Below are positions 36,310 to 44,775 of a stretch of DNA of 64,000 nt, piece after piece. Below the pieces are notes generated by a model. The model had not been told where the DNA came from, did no database searches, and worked only from the letters and a program-made list of their open reading frames with translations. A program made the translations under genes and the position numbers. Numbering within the stretch: the first letter of the stretch is position 1; every line of letters starts with the position of its first letter. Source of the DNA: an uncultured Desulfovibrio sp. (lineage in GTDB: Bacteria > Desulfobacterota > Desulfovibrionia > Desulfovibrionales > Desulfovibrionaceae); the NCBI RefSeq assembly GCF_944324935.1, contig NZ_CALUYG010000003.1, positions 28,340 through 92,339 of the forward strand, in the 5' to 3' direction.

Positions 36310-36525
36310 ATGCTTGGTGGTATTGGTACTCAAGAAATCCTCGTCATTCTGGTCATCGTCCTGCTCCTTTTCGGCGCCAAGAAGCTGCCGGAGATCGGCG
36401 GCGGACTGGGCCGCGCCATCCGCAACTTCAAACGCGCTTCCTCGGAACCGGATGAAATCGACATCACCCCCGGCAGAGACAAACAGCAGGCTTCCTCTTC
36501 CGACGATGAATCCCGCAAGGCCTAG
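36310..36525 (+). CDS. tatA: Twin-arginine translocase subunit TatA
   Basis: Forms the size-adaptable pore for export of folded proteins across the inner membrane. The 71-residue protein has one N-terminal TM helix (about 8-22) and then [17 protein letters not shown], the TatA hinge and amphipathic helix, and a short acidic tail. TatB and TatC are not adjacent. It is followed after 17 bases by the ACT-domain gene, so they are co-transcribed. Confidence 0.95.
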   Translation: MLGGIGTQEILVILVIVLLLFGAKKLPEIGGGLGRAIRNFKRASSEPDEIDITPGRDKQQASSSDDESRKA

Positions 36526-36542
36526 CTCCGAAGGATACTGCC

Positions 36543-36974
36543 ATGAAAGCTGAACAACTTTCCGTTTTTCTTGAAAATCGTGCCGGGAGACTGGCCGAGG
36601 TAACCCACACCCTGGCCGAGGCCGGCGTCAACATCCGGGCGCTTTCGCTGGCGGATACCTCGGATTTCGGCATCCTGCGCCTCATCGTCTGCGACCCGGA
36701 GCTTGCCAAACAGGCTCTCAAGGAAAAGGGCTTCACCCTCGGCCGGACCTCCGTGGTGGCCGTGGAAGTGCCGGATCGCCCCGGCGGTCTGGACAGCGTG
36801 CTGCAACTGGTCTCCACGCATGACATCAACGTGGAGTACATGTACGCTTTCCTGCAACGGGAAAAGGGCGGAGCCATCCTCATCTTCCGTTTCGACAAGG
36901 TGGATCAGGCCATTGAACTGCTCAAGGAGCACAAGTTCACCATCCTGCCGCCGGACGAGATCTGCGCTTTCTGA
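36543..36974 (+). CDS. Tandem ACT-domain protein
   Basis: A 143-residue protein made of two ACT domains: LSVFLENRAGRLAEVTHTLAEAG (residues 6-28, shown as the glycine-turn RAGRLAEV) and VEVPDRPGGLDSVLQLVSTHDINV-type (core DRPGGLDSVL near 78). ACT domains bind amino acids. Stand-alone tandem ACT proteins of this size often sit beside phenylacetate-CoA ligases, but none is here. The likely role is allosteric or regulatory; ligand unknown. GAAGGATACTGCC precedes the ATG. Confidence 0.88.
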   Translation: MKAEQLSVFLENRAGRLAEVTHTLAEAGVNIRALSLADTSDFGILRLIVCDPELAKQALKEKGFTLGRTSVVAVEVPDRPGGLDSVLQLVSTHDINVEYMYAFLQREKGGAILIFRFDKVDQAIELLKEHKFTILPPDEICAF

Positions 36975-37120
36975 CAGCGGGCGGCATTTTCCTTTCTTTC
37001 TGTGACGTACAGGGGGGGAAGGCCTTCCCGCGGGTCATTCCCTCCCCCGTGCGTGCCTGACGTCCGGCGATCCCGCTTTCCGCCGACGCTGTCCGACGGC
37101 AGGCGAACAAGGGCGAGCCC

Positions 37121-40054
37121 ATGCTTCGGAACATCCTTTCTGCGCTGCTGCTTCTGTGCCTGCTTGCCGCCGCAGGCTCCCCCCGCGCCGCCGCTCCCGA
37201 TCTGCCGCCTCAGGCCTACATGGCCACGAAAGATCGGACATTCTATTACTTCTCGCCGGAGATCCTCGCCCGCAATCAGAAGGAAAGGAAGACCATCCGC
37301 GTCGGCTGGTTCGATCTTTCCGGCATCTTCCAGCAACGCCACGGCACTATCGTGGGCTATGCCGCCGACCTCCTCCAGGCCGTTTCGGCCTATACCGGCT
37401 GGCAATACGAATGGGTGCACACCACGCTTGCCGAGCTGCCGGACAAACTGGAGCGCGGCGAGGTGGACATGGCCTGCGGCATCTCCTATATGCCGGAGCG
37501 GGAAGCCGTCTTTGACTACACGAGCCTTCCTGCCGGCTACGAGTGCATCACCCTCCATATCGCCGAAAACAGCCCCATCCGCTACATGGATTTCCGGGAT
37601 TTCGACCATATGCGCGTCGGCATCGTCAAGGGAGCCTACGGGGGCAAGGTCATCGAGGAATTCACCCGGCAGTACGGCTTCACCTTCCGCACCCACCCCT
37701 TTACCGCCAAACAGGCCATGCGGGAGGCCCTGCAACGCGGCGAGATAGACGCCTACATCGACGGATCCCTGCATGGCGCCGGGACGAAGATCGCCGCCAT
37801 CATCGCCATGGAGCCCTTTTTCTTCGTGACGGCCAGGAACAGCGAACTGATGCCGCCGCTCAACGAAGCGCTGAATCAGCTTCACCTGTACTCGCCCTGG
37901 CTGCTGGCCGGCCTGTTCGACAGCTACATGCACGGCATACAGGTGGTCTCTTTCAGCCAGACGCGCGCCGAGGAAGAATGGCTTGCCGGCAAGCCCCGCC
38001 TTCGCGTCGCCTACAGTGCACAGCAGACCATGATGAACGACCGCATGCCGGGCTCCAACTTCCTCATCCGCTTCATGGAGGAGATCTCCCGGCGCAGCGG
38101 CATCGCCTTCGACTATGTTCCCGCGCCCAGCTACCCCGAGGCGCTGGCTCTGCTCAAGGAAGGCAAGGCGGACGTCGTCAGCAACATCTTTGCCGGCATG
38201 AACAAGTACGCTGAGCACCCCTTGCTGGTGAGCCGCCCCTTTTATGACATGCCGGTGCTCCTCATAGGGGAGGAAAAGGCCGTGCCGGGCCGGGGTATCC
38301 GCGTGGGCGTCACCCACGAGCTCCTCTCGTTCGGGCGGGCCTATGCGGCCGCCTATCCCGGCGATACCATCACCTATTACGATTCCATGCAGCAATGCGT
38401 CGACGCCTTCCAGCGACAGATCATCGACGCCTATATCCCCGGCTATACCAACGCGGGCGCCCTCCCGGACGACCTGCCCCACGCCTCCATGCTGACCACG
38501 CGCGCCCGCTACCCCATGTCGCTGGGCTTTCGTTACGACATTTCCCCCTATGCCATATCGGTGCTCAACCGCTCCATTATGACCATGAGCTCCGCGGACG
38601 TGGACGCCCTGCTCCTGGCGCGCACCTCGCCGAGCCCGGGCATCATCCTGCTGGATATGCTGCGCAAGTACAGTCTTGAGCTGATCATCGGCGGCATCCT
38701 CCTCTTTGCGGCCATCATCCTGCGCGTCCTGCACGTCAACCGCCGCCATATGCGCGAGCTGGAGGAAGTCGCCTACCGCGATCCCCTCACCGGCGGCAAC
38801 AATCGCGCCCGCTTCATCCACGACGCGCACAGGCTCCTCCGCAACAGACAGGCGCCCTACTATCTCCTTCTCGTCAACGTACGCCGCCTCAAGCTCATCA
38901 ACCGCACGCGCGGCCATCGTGGCGGCGATCTGCTCATCAAACTCTGCTACCGGACCCTGCGCCGGCAGCTCCGCGGCAATGAGCTCATCGCCCACGCCAC
39001 GGCGGGCAAATTCCTGCTGCTCTGGCAGTGCCAGGACGTGGCGGAATTGCGGCAGCGTATCGACGCCTTTTTTGACAGCGCCATCTCCCTGCGGCAGAAG
39101 CTCGGCACGACCGTGCTCTTCTCCTGCGGCGTCACCTCCACCATGCCCTACGACGGCAATATGGCCAACTGCCTGCTGCGGGCCGAGACCGCGGAAAGCA
39201 GCGTTGCCGACGACAGTTATCGCTCAAGCTATGCCCTCTATGATGCCCGGCTGGAGGCCGTCCTCCTCAAACAGAACGAGCTGGAAGACCGCATGACCGG
39301 TGCGCTGCGCAACGGGGAATTCCAGGTCTACATGCAGCCGCAGCACAACCTTGCCGACAACAGCCTGCACGGGGCAGAAGCCCTCATCCGCTGGATTCCG
39401 CCCAATGGGAAGCCCATTTATCCAGATGAATTCATTCCGCTTTTTGAGCGAAACGGCTTTATCCGCGAGCTGGATCTCTTTGTACTGCGGACCGTCTGCG
39501 CCTGGCTGCGCCAGCGCATGGATGCCGGCCTGCCCGTCTCCGCCGTCAGCATCAATCAGTCCAAGGCGCTTTTCTTCTCCACGGACTACGTCAAGGTCTT
39601 TCTCAGCATCCTGGCCGCCTACAACGTGCCGACCTCGCTCATCGTGGTGGAGATCACCGAAAGCATGGCCTGGCTGGATGAGGAGCTGTTCAAGAGCAGC
39701 CTTGCCGAACTCAAGGCCTGCGGCGTCCGCCTGGCGCTGGACGACTTCGGCAAGGGCTATGCCTCCCTGGCGGCCCTGCAATCCTTCGAGCTGGACATCA
39801 TCAAGCTGGACAAGGCCTTTCTGGACAATGCCGCCAGTGGTGAAGCCGCCGCCGACGTCATCATCGGCTCGGTGATCAGCATGGGCAAGCGCCTGCATCT
39901 CTTTATGCTCTGTGAAGGCGTAGAAACGGCGGAACAGCGGGACTATCTCACCCGCGTGGGCTGCGACTGCGGTCAGGGCTATTTCTTTGCCCGCCCCATG
40001 CCGCTGGCCGAATATTCCCACTATGTGGACAGCCACGGCGTCTCCGCCAGCTGA
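37121..40054 (+). CDS. Periplasmic-sensor c-di-GMP phosphodiesterase (SBP_bac_3 x2, degenerate GGDEF, EAL)
   Basis: The protein has 977 residues: signal/TM (1-25), two family-3 solute-binding domains (about 55-290 and 295-515), a TM helix (about 525-545), a GGDEF-like domain (about 555-700) and an EAL domain (about 720-970). The GGDEF site reads HATAGKF, so cyclase activity is unlikely. The EAL domain keeps its key residues: EAL in GAEALIRW, Asn in VSINQSKA, Glu in EITES, the Asp pair in DDFGKGYAS, Lys in IKLDKAF and Glu in CEGVET. It should therefore hydrolyse c-di-GMP in response to a periplasmic ligand. It is followed after 32 bases by the yedF-like gene. Confidence 0.9.
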   Translation: MLRNILSALLLLCLLAAAGSPRAAAPDLPPQAYMATKDRTFYYFSPEILARNQKERKTIRVGWFDLSGIFQQRHGTIVGYAADLLQAVSAYTGWQYEWVHTTLAELPDKLERGEVDMACGISYMPEREAVFDYTSLPAGYECITLHIAENSPIRYMDFRDFDHMRVGIVKGAYGGKVIEEFTRQYGFTFRTHPFTAKQAMREALQRGEIDAYIDGSLHGAGTKIAAIIAMEPFFFVTARNSELMPPLNEALNQLHLYSPWLLAGLFDSYMHGIQVVSFSQTRAEEEWLAGKPRLRVAYSAQQTMMNDRMPGSNFLIRFMEEISRRSGIAFDYVPAPSYPEALALLKEGKADVVSNIFAGMNKYAEHPLLVSRPFYDMPVLLIGEEKAVPGRGIRVGVTHELLSFGRAYAAAYPGDTITYYDSMQQCVDAFQRQIIDAYIPGYTNAGALPDDLPHASMLTTRARYPMSLGFRYDISPYAISVLNRSIMTMSSADVDALLLARTSPSPGIILLDMLRKYSLELIIGGILLFAAIILRVLHVNRRHMRELEEVAYRDPLTGGNNRARFIHDAHRLLRNRQAPYYLLLVNVRRLKLINRTRGHRGGDLLIKLCYRTLRRQLRGNELIAHATAGKFLLLWQCQDVAELRQRIDAFFDSAISLRQKLGTTVLFSCGVTSTMPYDGNMANCLLRAETAESSVADDSYRSSYALYDARLEAVLLKQNELEDRMTGALRNGEFQVYMQPQHNLADNSLHGAEALIRWIPPNGKPIYPDEFIPLFERNGFIRELDLFVLRTVCAWLRQRMDAGLPVSAVSINQSKALFFSTDYVKVFLSILAAYNVPTSLIVVEITESMAWLDEELFKSSLAELKACGVRLALDDFGKGYASLAALQSFELDIIKLDKAFLDNAASGEAAADVIIGSVISMGKRLHLFMLCEGVETAEQRDYLTRVGCDCGQGYFFARPMPLAEYSHYVDSHGVSAS

Positions 40055-40086
40055 CCATATCGCCGACAACCCCAGGAAGGTGGATC

Positions 40087-40698
40087 ATGCCCATAAAGGA
40101 AATGGATTGCCGCGGCCTTGCCTGCCCCGGCCCCGTCGTTGCCTGCGGCCGCATCGTCAAGCAGGAGGCCCCCGCCGCCCTGCGCGTGCTCGTGGATAAT
40201 CTGGCCGCTGTGGAGAATGTCAGCCGCTTTCTGCGGACCAGCGGCTATACCGTCAGCAGCGAGCGCAAGGAAGACGCGCTCTGGCAGGTGGACGCCACAC
40301 GCGACGCCGGCAGCACGCCCGATGAAGCCGCAGCGCCGCAGCCGGCCGCCGCAGCCGCGCGCGGGAAGACCCTGGTACTCATCACCACGGAGACCCTCGG
40401 TCGCGGCGACGACACGCTCGGCGCAAAGCTCATGGATAATTTTCTCGCCACCCTGCCGGAACTGGGAGACGCCCTCTGGCGTATCGTCCTGCTCAATGGC
40501 GGCGTCCGCCTCGCCGCCCATCCCGGCAAGGCGCTCGACAGCCTCAAGGCCCTGGAAGCGACCGGGGTGTCCATCCTCGTCTGCGGTACCTGCCTCGACT
40601 TTTACCAGCTGCTGGAAAAACGCGCCGTCGGCCAGACGACCAATATGCTCGATGTGGTCAGCAGTCTTGCCCTGGCCGACAAGGTCATCCGCCCCTGA
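40087..40698 (+). CDS. yedF: YedF-like selenium-metabolism sulfurtransferase-type protein
   Basis: A 203-residue protein with an N-terminal TusA-like domain (DCRGLACPGPVV, Cys13 in the CPxP motif), a short Ala/Pro linker and a C-terminal DsrE/YrkE-like domain with LLNGGVRLA and a CGTCLDFY segment near 165-172. Proteins of this architecture are tied to selenium metabolism (YedF) by genome co-occurrence; their reaction is not settled. The second selenium-linked gene in the window is mnmH at 3,466. It sits just downstream of the EAL gene and may share its transcript. Confidence 0.85.
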   Translation: MPIKEMDCRGLACPGPVVACGRIVKQEAPAALRVLVDNLAAVENVSRFLRTSGYTVSSERKEDALWQVDATRDAGSTPDEAAAPQPAAAAARGKTLVLITTETLGRGDDTLGAKLMDNFLATLPELGDALWRIVLLNGGVRLAAHPGKALDSLKALEATGVSILVCGTCLDFYQLLEKRAVGQTTNMLDVVSSLALADKVIRP

Positions 40699-40840
40699 GG
40701 CTGTATGATGTTTTTTTGTGGGGGAAGGGGGCGTTTTGCAGGCAGATTGTCAATTGAAAGGTAACAGAGGGCTTGCCGGGGCACGACGGGCATCGCCGTC
40801 TGACAGTCCCCCGGCAAGACATCATAGTGCGGACATGGCG

Positions 40841-42292
40841 TCAGTCATCGGTACGCCTGCGCCAGGGCAGAACGTTTCTGGCCGTCTTGCCCAGCGCGGA
40901 GACGGCATGCCGTGTCTGCCGGTTCAGCTTCCCCGCCGCCGCGCAGACCCCGTCGCTCACACTGCCCGCCGCGCTGCGGACGCCGCCGCCGACGGCCGAA
41001 GCCGCCGCGCCCACCGCGCCCACCGTGGCGCTGGAGGCTGTCCCGGCCGCCTTGAGCGTGGCCGTGATGCCGCTATCCACCGCATCCACCACCGCTTCGC
41101 TGCCCCGCGCCACCGCCGAGGCCGCCGCCGATCCCGCCGCGCAGACCCCGTCGCTCACACTGCCCGCCGCGCTGCGGACGCCGCCGCCGACGGCCGAAGC
41201 CGCCGCGCCCACCGCGCCCACCGTGGCGCTGGTGGCTGTCCCGGCCGCCTTGAGCGTGGCCGTGATGCCGCTGTCCACCGCATCCACCACCGCTTCACTG
41301 CCCCGTGCCACCGCCGAGGCCGCCGCCGATCCCGCCGCGCAGACCCCGTCGCTCACGCTGCCCGCCGCGCTGCGGAGCGAGCCGCCTGCCGACTTCCCCA
41401 TCTGCCACAGCTGACCGCGCAGGGCGGTGACGACCTCATTCAGGCACTCGCCGGATACGGCCAGCAGCATGGCGGCGCTGTCCCGGATGCCGGCCTGGCG
41501 CGTGTCTTCATCACCCAGTGCCGCATGGCGGAAGGCGAGCTTCGTGCTCATGCCCGCCCGGATGGCGAGCAGGCTGTTCGCCGCGCCGTCGATGGCCGCC
41601 GTCGTGAAAAACTGCACCGAGGCACCCACCAGCGGCACGGATGCCGTGGCCAGCGACGGCGCGGCTGCCGGCACGAGCGCACTCATGCTTTCCGTCACCG
41701 TACGGGGGATGTCCAGCGCCTCGATGGAAAAGGCCAGGAACGTGGCCGTGGAGACCGCATGGTAGACGCTCCACACCTCTTGCAGGGACGGTCGCTGATT
41801 GTAGATGCCCGAAACCTTCCAGACCATGCGACAAAGCGCCACAAAGACGATGAGCGCATCCAGCCGCCCGTTCTGGGAGAGTGCCGTACCGAGAAAAACT
41901 TTCTTGGCGTCGCTGCGGATGACGGCATCCGCCCGCTCGTCCAGCAGGGCCAGTGCCTGCGGCAGGAAGTCGGGCGCATCAGGATCGAGCCCGGCCTGAC
42001 GCACGAGACGGTTTGTCCGCAGACGCTGCGTCAGTTCGGCGGCAAAGGCCTGCCGCTCCGCTTCGCTGGGATCTTCGCGCAGCAGCAGGCGGGACGGCCG
42101 GGCAAAGCAGGCCAGTCCCAGCCAGACGAGGGCCACAAGCTCCAGGCCGCCGCAAACCAGCCAGGCGATCCTGCCCCAGCCCGGCGCGAACAGTTCCGTC
42201 AGATCGCGGGCCAGCCCGTTGCACTGGACCAGCAGAACCAGCACCGCCAGCATGACGCATGCGGCCACTATCTTCACAAGGTGCTGCAACAT
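40841..42292 (-). CDS. DUF697/YcjF-like membrane protein with C-terminal Ala/Gly-rich repeats
   Basis: A 483-residue protein. Two TM helices near the N-terminus (about 6-25 and 40-60) are followed by a cytoplasmic region with SDAKKVFLGTALSQNGRLDAL and the downstream helices of the YcjF/DUF697 family. The last 150 residues are two copies of a 66-residue Ala/Gly/Ser/Val repeat plus part of a third (SAAGSVSDGVCAAGSA and so on), then a basic tail. I chose the start at 42292 because GGAGG lies 6 bases before it; the longer frame lacks a site. YcjF homologues are poorly understood. The repeat looks like a flexible amphipathic or surface-packing segment. Confidence 0.72.
   Translation of the reverse strand: MLQHLVKIVAACVMLAVLVLLVQCNGLARDLTELFAPGWGRIAWLVCGGLELVALVWLGLACFARPSRLLLREDPSEAERQAFAAELTQRLRTNRLVRQAGLDPDAPDFLPQALALLDERADAVIRSDAKKVFLGTALSQNGRLDALIVFVALCRMVWKVSGIYNQRPSLQEVWSVYHAVSTATFLAFSIEALDIPRTVTESMSALVPAAAPSLATASVPLVGASVQFFTTAAIDGAANSLLAIRAGMSTKLAFRHAALGDEDTRQAGIRDSAAMLLAVSGECLNEVVTALRGQLWQMGKSAGGSLRSAAGSVSDGVCAAGSAAASAVARGSEAVVDAVDSGITATLKAAGTATSATVGAVGAAASAVGGGVRSAAGSVSDGVCAAGSAAASAVARGSEAVVDAVDSGITATLKAAGTASSATVGAVGAAASAVGGGVRSAAGSVSDGVCAAAGKLNRQTRHAVSALGKTARNVLPWRRRTDD
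40943..41376. repeat. 198-bp tandem repeat inside the DUF697-like gene
   Basis: The unit beginning GCAGACCCCGTCGCTCAC starts at 40943, 41141 and 41339, exactly 198 bases apart, and encodes 66 residues per unit. The two full copies differ at only a few bases, so the duplication is recent or maintained by recombination. The third copy is partial. Confidence 0.93.
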
Positions 42293-42562
42293 CGGCAACC
42301 TCCGGTAGCAAGACGAAAGGCGGGCCGACACGGCATGTGACCGCACCGGCATCATCTGATACTATCAGCATGAAAGCGCCTCTTGGCAAGACATGCTGAC
42401 ACTGCGCCGGTCAGCAAGGCGTCAGTGTCCTCCTGCCGCCTGCGCCTGGGGCATACGGCTGCCGTCCGCGAAAAAATGGGGGCGCTCGCGGGGCACGACG
42501 CCCGGCAAACGGCTGTTCCACGGCAGGCCGGGATGACGGGGCCCGCCCCTGGGGACGAGAAA

Positions 42563-42599
42563 GAGCCTCCCCGAAGGGAGGCTCGTGGTGTTTTTTTTT
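42563..42599. terminator. Hairpin beyond the CoA-ligase operon
   Basis: GAGCCTCCC and GGGAGGCTC form a 9-bp stem with a CGAA loop. The plus-strand side is followed by GTGGTG and nine T; the minus-strand side by TTTCTC. It lies 100 bases past the end of the minus-strand acyl-CoA ligase operon and most likely ends it. Between 42,293 and 42,700 I see no gene. Confidence 0.65.
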
Positions 42600-42699
42600 G
42601 CCTGGATCAGGAGGAGGGCCGCTGCCCGTGACGGCGATCCCGCGGCCGGGCTCCCGCCGCAAGCCGGGGGGGACGGCAGCGACGCCCGCCCCTTTGCTG

Positions 42700-43581
42700 C
42701 TATCCCAGGAAGGATTGCAGCAGCGGACCGACTTCGCTGGGCCGCTTGGCGACCTTGGCGCCCGCCTGGATGAGGGCCGCCGTCTTGCCCTTGACCGTGC
42801 CGCGCCCGCCGGTGACGATGGCGCCCGCATGGCCCATGCGCTTGCCTTCCGGGGCGGTGCGCCCGCCCATGAAGGCCACGAGGGGCTTGGTGAAGATGCC
42901 GGCTTCCTTGGCTTCGGCCACTTCCTCTTCCATAGTGCCGCCCAGCTCGCCGATGATGACCACGGCATGCGTATCGTCGTCGGCCTCGTACATGGGCAGC
43001 AGTTCGGCAAAACGGGTACCGGGCACAGGGTCCCCGCCCACGCCGATGAGCGTGGTGATGCCGAAGCCGCCCTTGACGATCTCGGCCGTGACCTCATTGG
43101 TCAGGGAGCCGCTGCGGGTCATAACGCCCACATGCCCCTTGCGGTACACGCGCTCGATCCAGTAGGGGATCGTGCCGAGCATGGCCTCGCCGGCGGAGAT
43201 GATGCCGGACGTGTTGCCGCCGATGACCATCGCCCCGCAGGACAGGGCGGCACGGCGTATCTCGATGGCGTCATGCAGGGGGATGCCGTCGGCAATGGTG
43301 CATATCTTGCGGATGCCGGCGTCCAGAGCCTCGAATACCGCATCCTTGGTGAACTTGGGCGGCACAAAGAGCATGGAGACATCCGCCGGATGTTCCGCCG
43401 TGGCGCGCCGTACCGAATGGTAGACCGGTATGCCGTCCACCTCCTGGCCTTCCTTGCCGGGGGTGACGCCCGCCACCACCTGCGTGCCCATATCCTTCAT
43501 GTGTTTTGCCCAGAAGGCCCCTTCCTTGCCGGTAACGCCCTGCACGATGACGCGCGACTGCTTGTTGACGAAAATGCTCAT
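42700..43581 (-). CDS. ADP-forming acyl-CoA ligase, alpha subunit (possible sulfoacetate-CoA ligase)
   Basis: A 293-residue homologue of succinyl-CoA synthetase alpha (SucD), with the CoA-binding Rossmann region near VQGVTGKEG (13-21) and the phosphorylated histidine at 251 in KRMGHAGAIV. It would pair with the beta subunit encoded just upstream (1-base ATGA overlap). The canonical TCA role is possible, but here the pair follows a CoA-acylating aldehyde dehydrogenase and a DASS transporter in one operon under a sigma-54 promoter. That points to activation of an imported acid, with sulfoacetate the best candidate and malate or succinate the alternatives. Confidence 0.85.
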   Translation of the reverse strand: MSIFVNKQSRVIVQGVTGKEGAFWAKHMKDMGTQVVAGVTPGKEGQEVDGIPVYHSVRRATAEHPADVSMLFVPPKFTKDAVFEALDAGIRKICTIADGIPLHDAIEIRRAALSCGAMVIGGNTSGIISAGEAMLGTIPYWIERVYRKGHVGVMTRSGSLTNEVTAEIVKGGFGITTLIGVGGDPVPGTRFAELLPMYEADDDTHAVVIIGELGGTMEEEVAEAKEAGIFTKPLVAFMGGRTAPEGKRMGHAGAIVTGGRGTVKGKTAALIQAGAKVAKRPSEVGPLLQSFLG

Positions 43582-44702
43582 CAGGCCCTCCCCGCGGCGA
43601 TGTCCACCGCACGCTGCACAGCTTCTTCAGTATTGGTCAACGGTTCAAGTCCGGCTTCGCGCAGGATCTTGAAGGCCTCTTCTTCATTGGTGCCGCGGAT
43701 GCAGGTCACTATAGGCTGCTGCGGCTTGTGCGTCCTGATGGCCTCCACCAGCCCCTGGGCCATGACGTCCGCACGGGCGATGGTGCCGAAGGTCACCACC
43801 AGGATGACCTTGCTGGGGGTCTTCAGGCAAAGTTCCATGGTCCGCACGGCCTTGGTGTAGTTGGCCCCGCCGAATTCCACATAGGTGGCCACCTTGCCGC
43901 CCGCATCGTTGATGAGGTCAAAGACCGTGGTCGTCAGCCCCGCCCCGGCGCACATGAGGGCCACGTCCCCGTCAAAAACGAGGTAGGGGATGCCCTCCTG
44001 AGCGGCCTCGAATTCCACCTGCGAATCGAACTGCTCGCGGCACAGCGGGTAGTCGGGATGCCGCCATTCGGAGTTGTCGTCGATGATCAGCTTGCCGTCG
44101 CCGGCAATGGGCGTGCCGTCCGTGGTGATGAACAGGGGGTTGATCTCCGCCAGCTGGGCATCGTAGGCCGTAAAGGTCTTGTAGAGATTGCGGACGACGG
44201 CGCTGACGGGCTTGATCAGCTCCGTGGGCAGCCCCATGCCGTACACAAGATTGTTGACGTGGAAGCCGCCGAGCCCGTGCGACATATCCACCTTGACGGT
44301 CACGATCTTTTCCGGGGCGGTGGCGGCCAGCTTTTCGATCTCCACCCCACCCTCGGCGCAGCCGATGAGCATGGCGGTGGAGGTCACGGCGTCCACGGTG
44401 ACGGCCAGATAAATCTCGCTGGCGATGCTGACCGCCTCTTCCACCAGGATCATATGGACGTTATGCTCGGAGGCAAAAAGCTCCTGCGCCTCATTGCGGG
44501 CGCTTTCGGCGTCCTTCACCAGCCGGATGAGCCCGGCCTTGCCGCGTCCGCCGCGCAGCACCTGCGACTTGAGCACGCAGGGCAGGCCGATGTCGGCAAC
44601 GGCGGCATCCAGTTCCTCCATATTGCGGATAAGTATGCCTCTGGGGGTGGTGATGCCCTTTTCCCGGAAAATATTTTTCGCCTGATATTCAAACAGCTTC
44701 AT
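43581..44702 (-). CDS. ADP-forming acyl-CoA ligase, beta subunit (possible sulfoacetate-CoA ligase)
   Basis: A 373-residue SucC-like protein: MKLFEYQAKNIFREKGI start, ATP-grasp domain with LKSQVLRGGRGKAG (44-57) and AEINPLFI (near 205), and the C-terminal CoA-ligase domain with MCAGAGLTTTVFDLI. With the alpha subunit it would use ATP and CoA to activate a carboxylate. A notable detail is that SucC normally has LNFGGA/GGGAS-like nucleotide and CoA segments where this protein has CAGAGLTTTV and EFGGANYTK, suggesting a different acid substrate, though I cannot align it fully by eye. It lies 73 bases after the aldehyde dehydrogenase gene. Confidence 0.85.
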   Translation of the reverse strand: MKLFEYQAKNIFREKGITTPRGILIRNMEELDAAVADIGLPCVLKSQVLRGGRGKAGLIRLVKDAESARNEAQELFASEHNVHMILVEEAVSIASEIYLAVTVDAVTSTAMLIGCAEGGVEIEKLAATAPEKIVTVKVDMSHGLGGFHVNNLVYGMGLPTELIKPVSAVVRNLYKTFTAYDAQLAEINPLFITTDGTPIAGDGKLIIDDNSEWRHPDYPLCREQFDSQVEFEAAQEGIPYLVFDGDVALMCAGAGLTTTVFDLINDAGGKVATYVEFGGANYTKAVRTMELCLKTPSKVILVVTFGTIARADVMAQGLVEAIRTHKPQQPIVTCIRGTNEEEAFKILREAGLEPLTNTEEAVQRAVDIAAGRA

Positions 44703-44775
44703 GGTCAATCCTTTTGCGCGCTTTTGCGCGCCGTCTTGGCAGGGGGGTGGCGGCCCCTGCGGGCCGCCGGTCAAC

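Noticed and set aside
40773-41414. Plus-strand Pro/Ala-rich gene opposite the DUF697-like gene
   Set aside because: It exists only because the GC-rich 198-bp repeat keeps the other strand open; it lacks a ribosome site and family features, whereas the minus-strand gene has both.
42700-44702. Housekeeping succinyl-CoA synthetase (sucCD) of the TCA cycle
   Set aside because: Possible by fold, but the pair is embedded in a sigma-54 controlled operon with an importer and an acylating aldehyde dehydrogenase, so I kept the substrate open and did not use the sucCD names.
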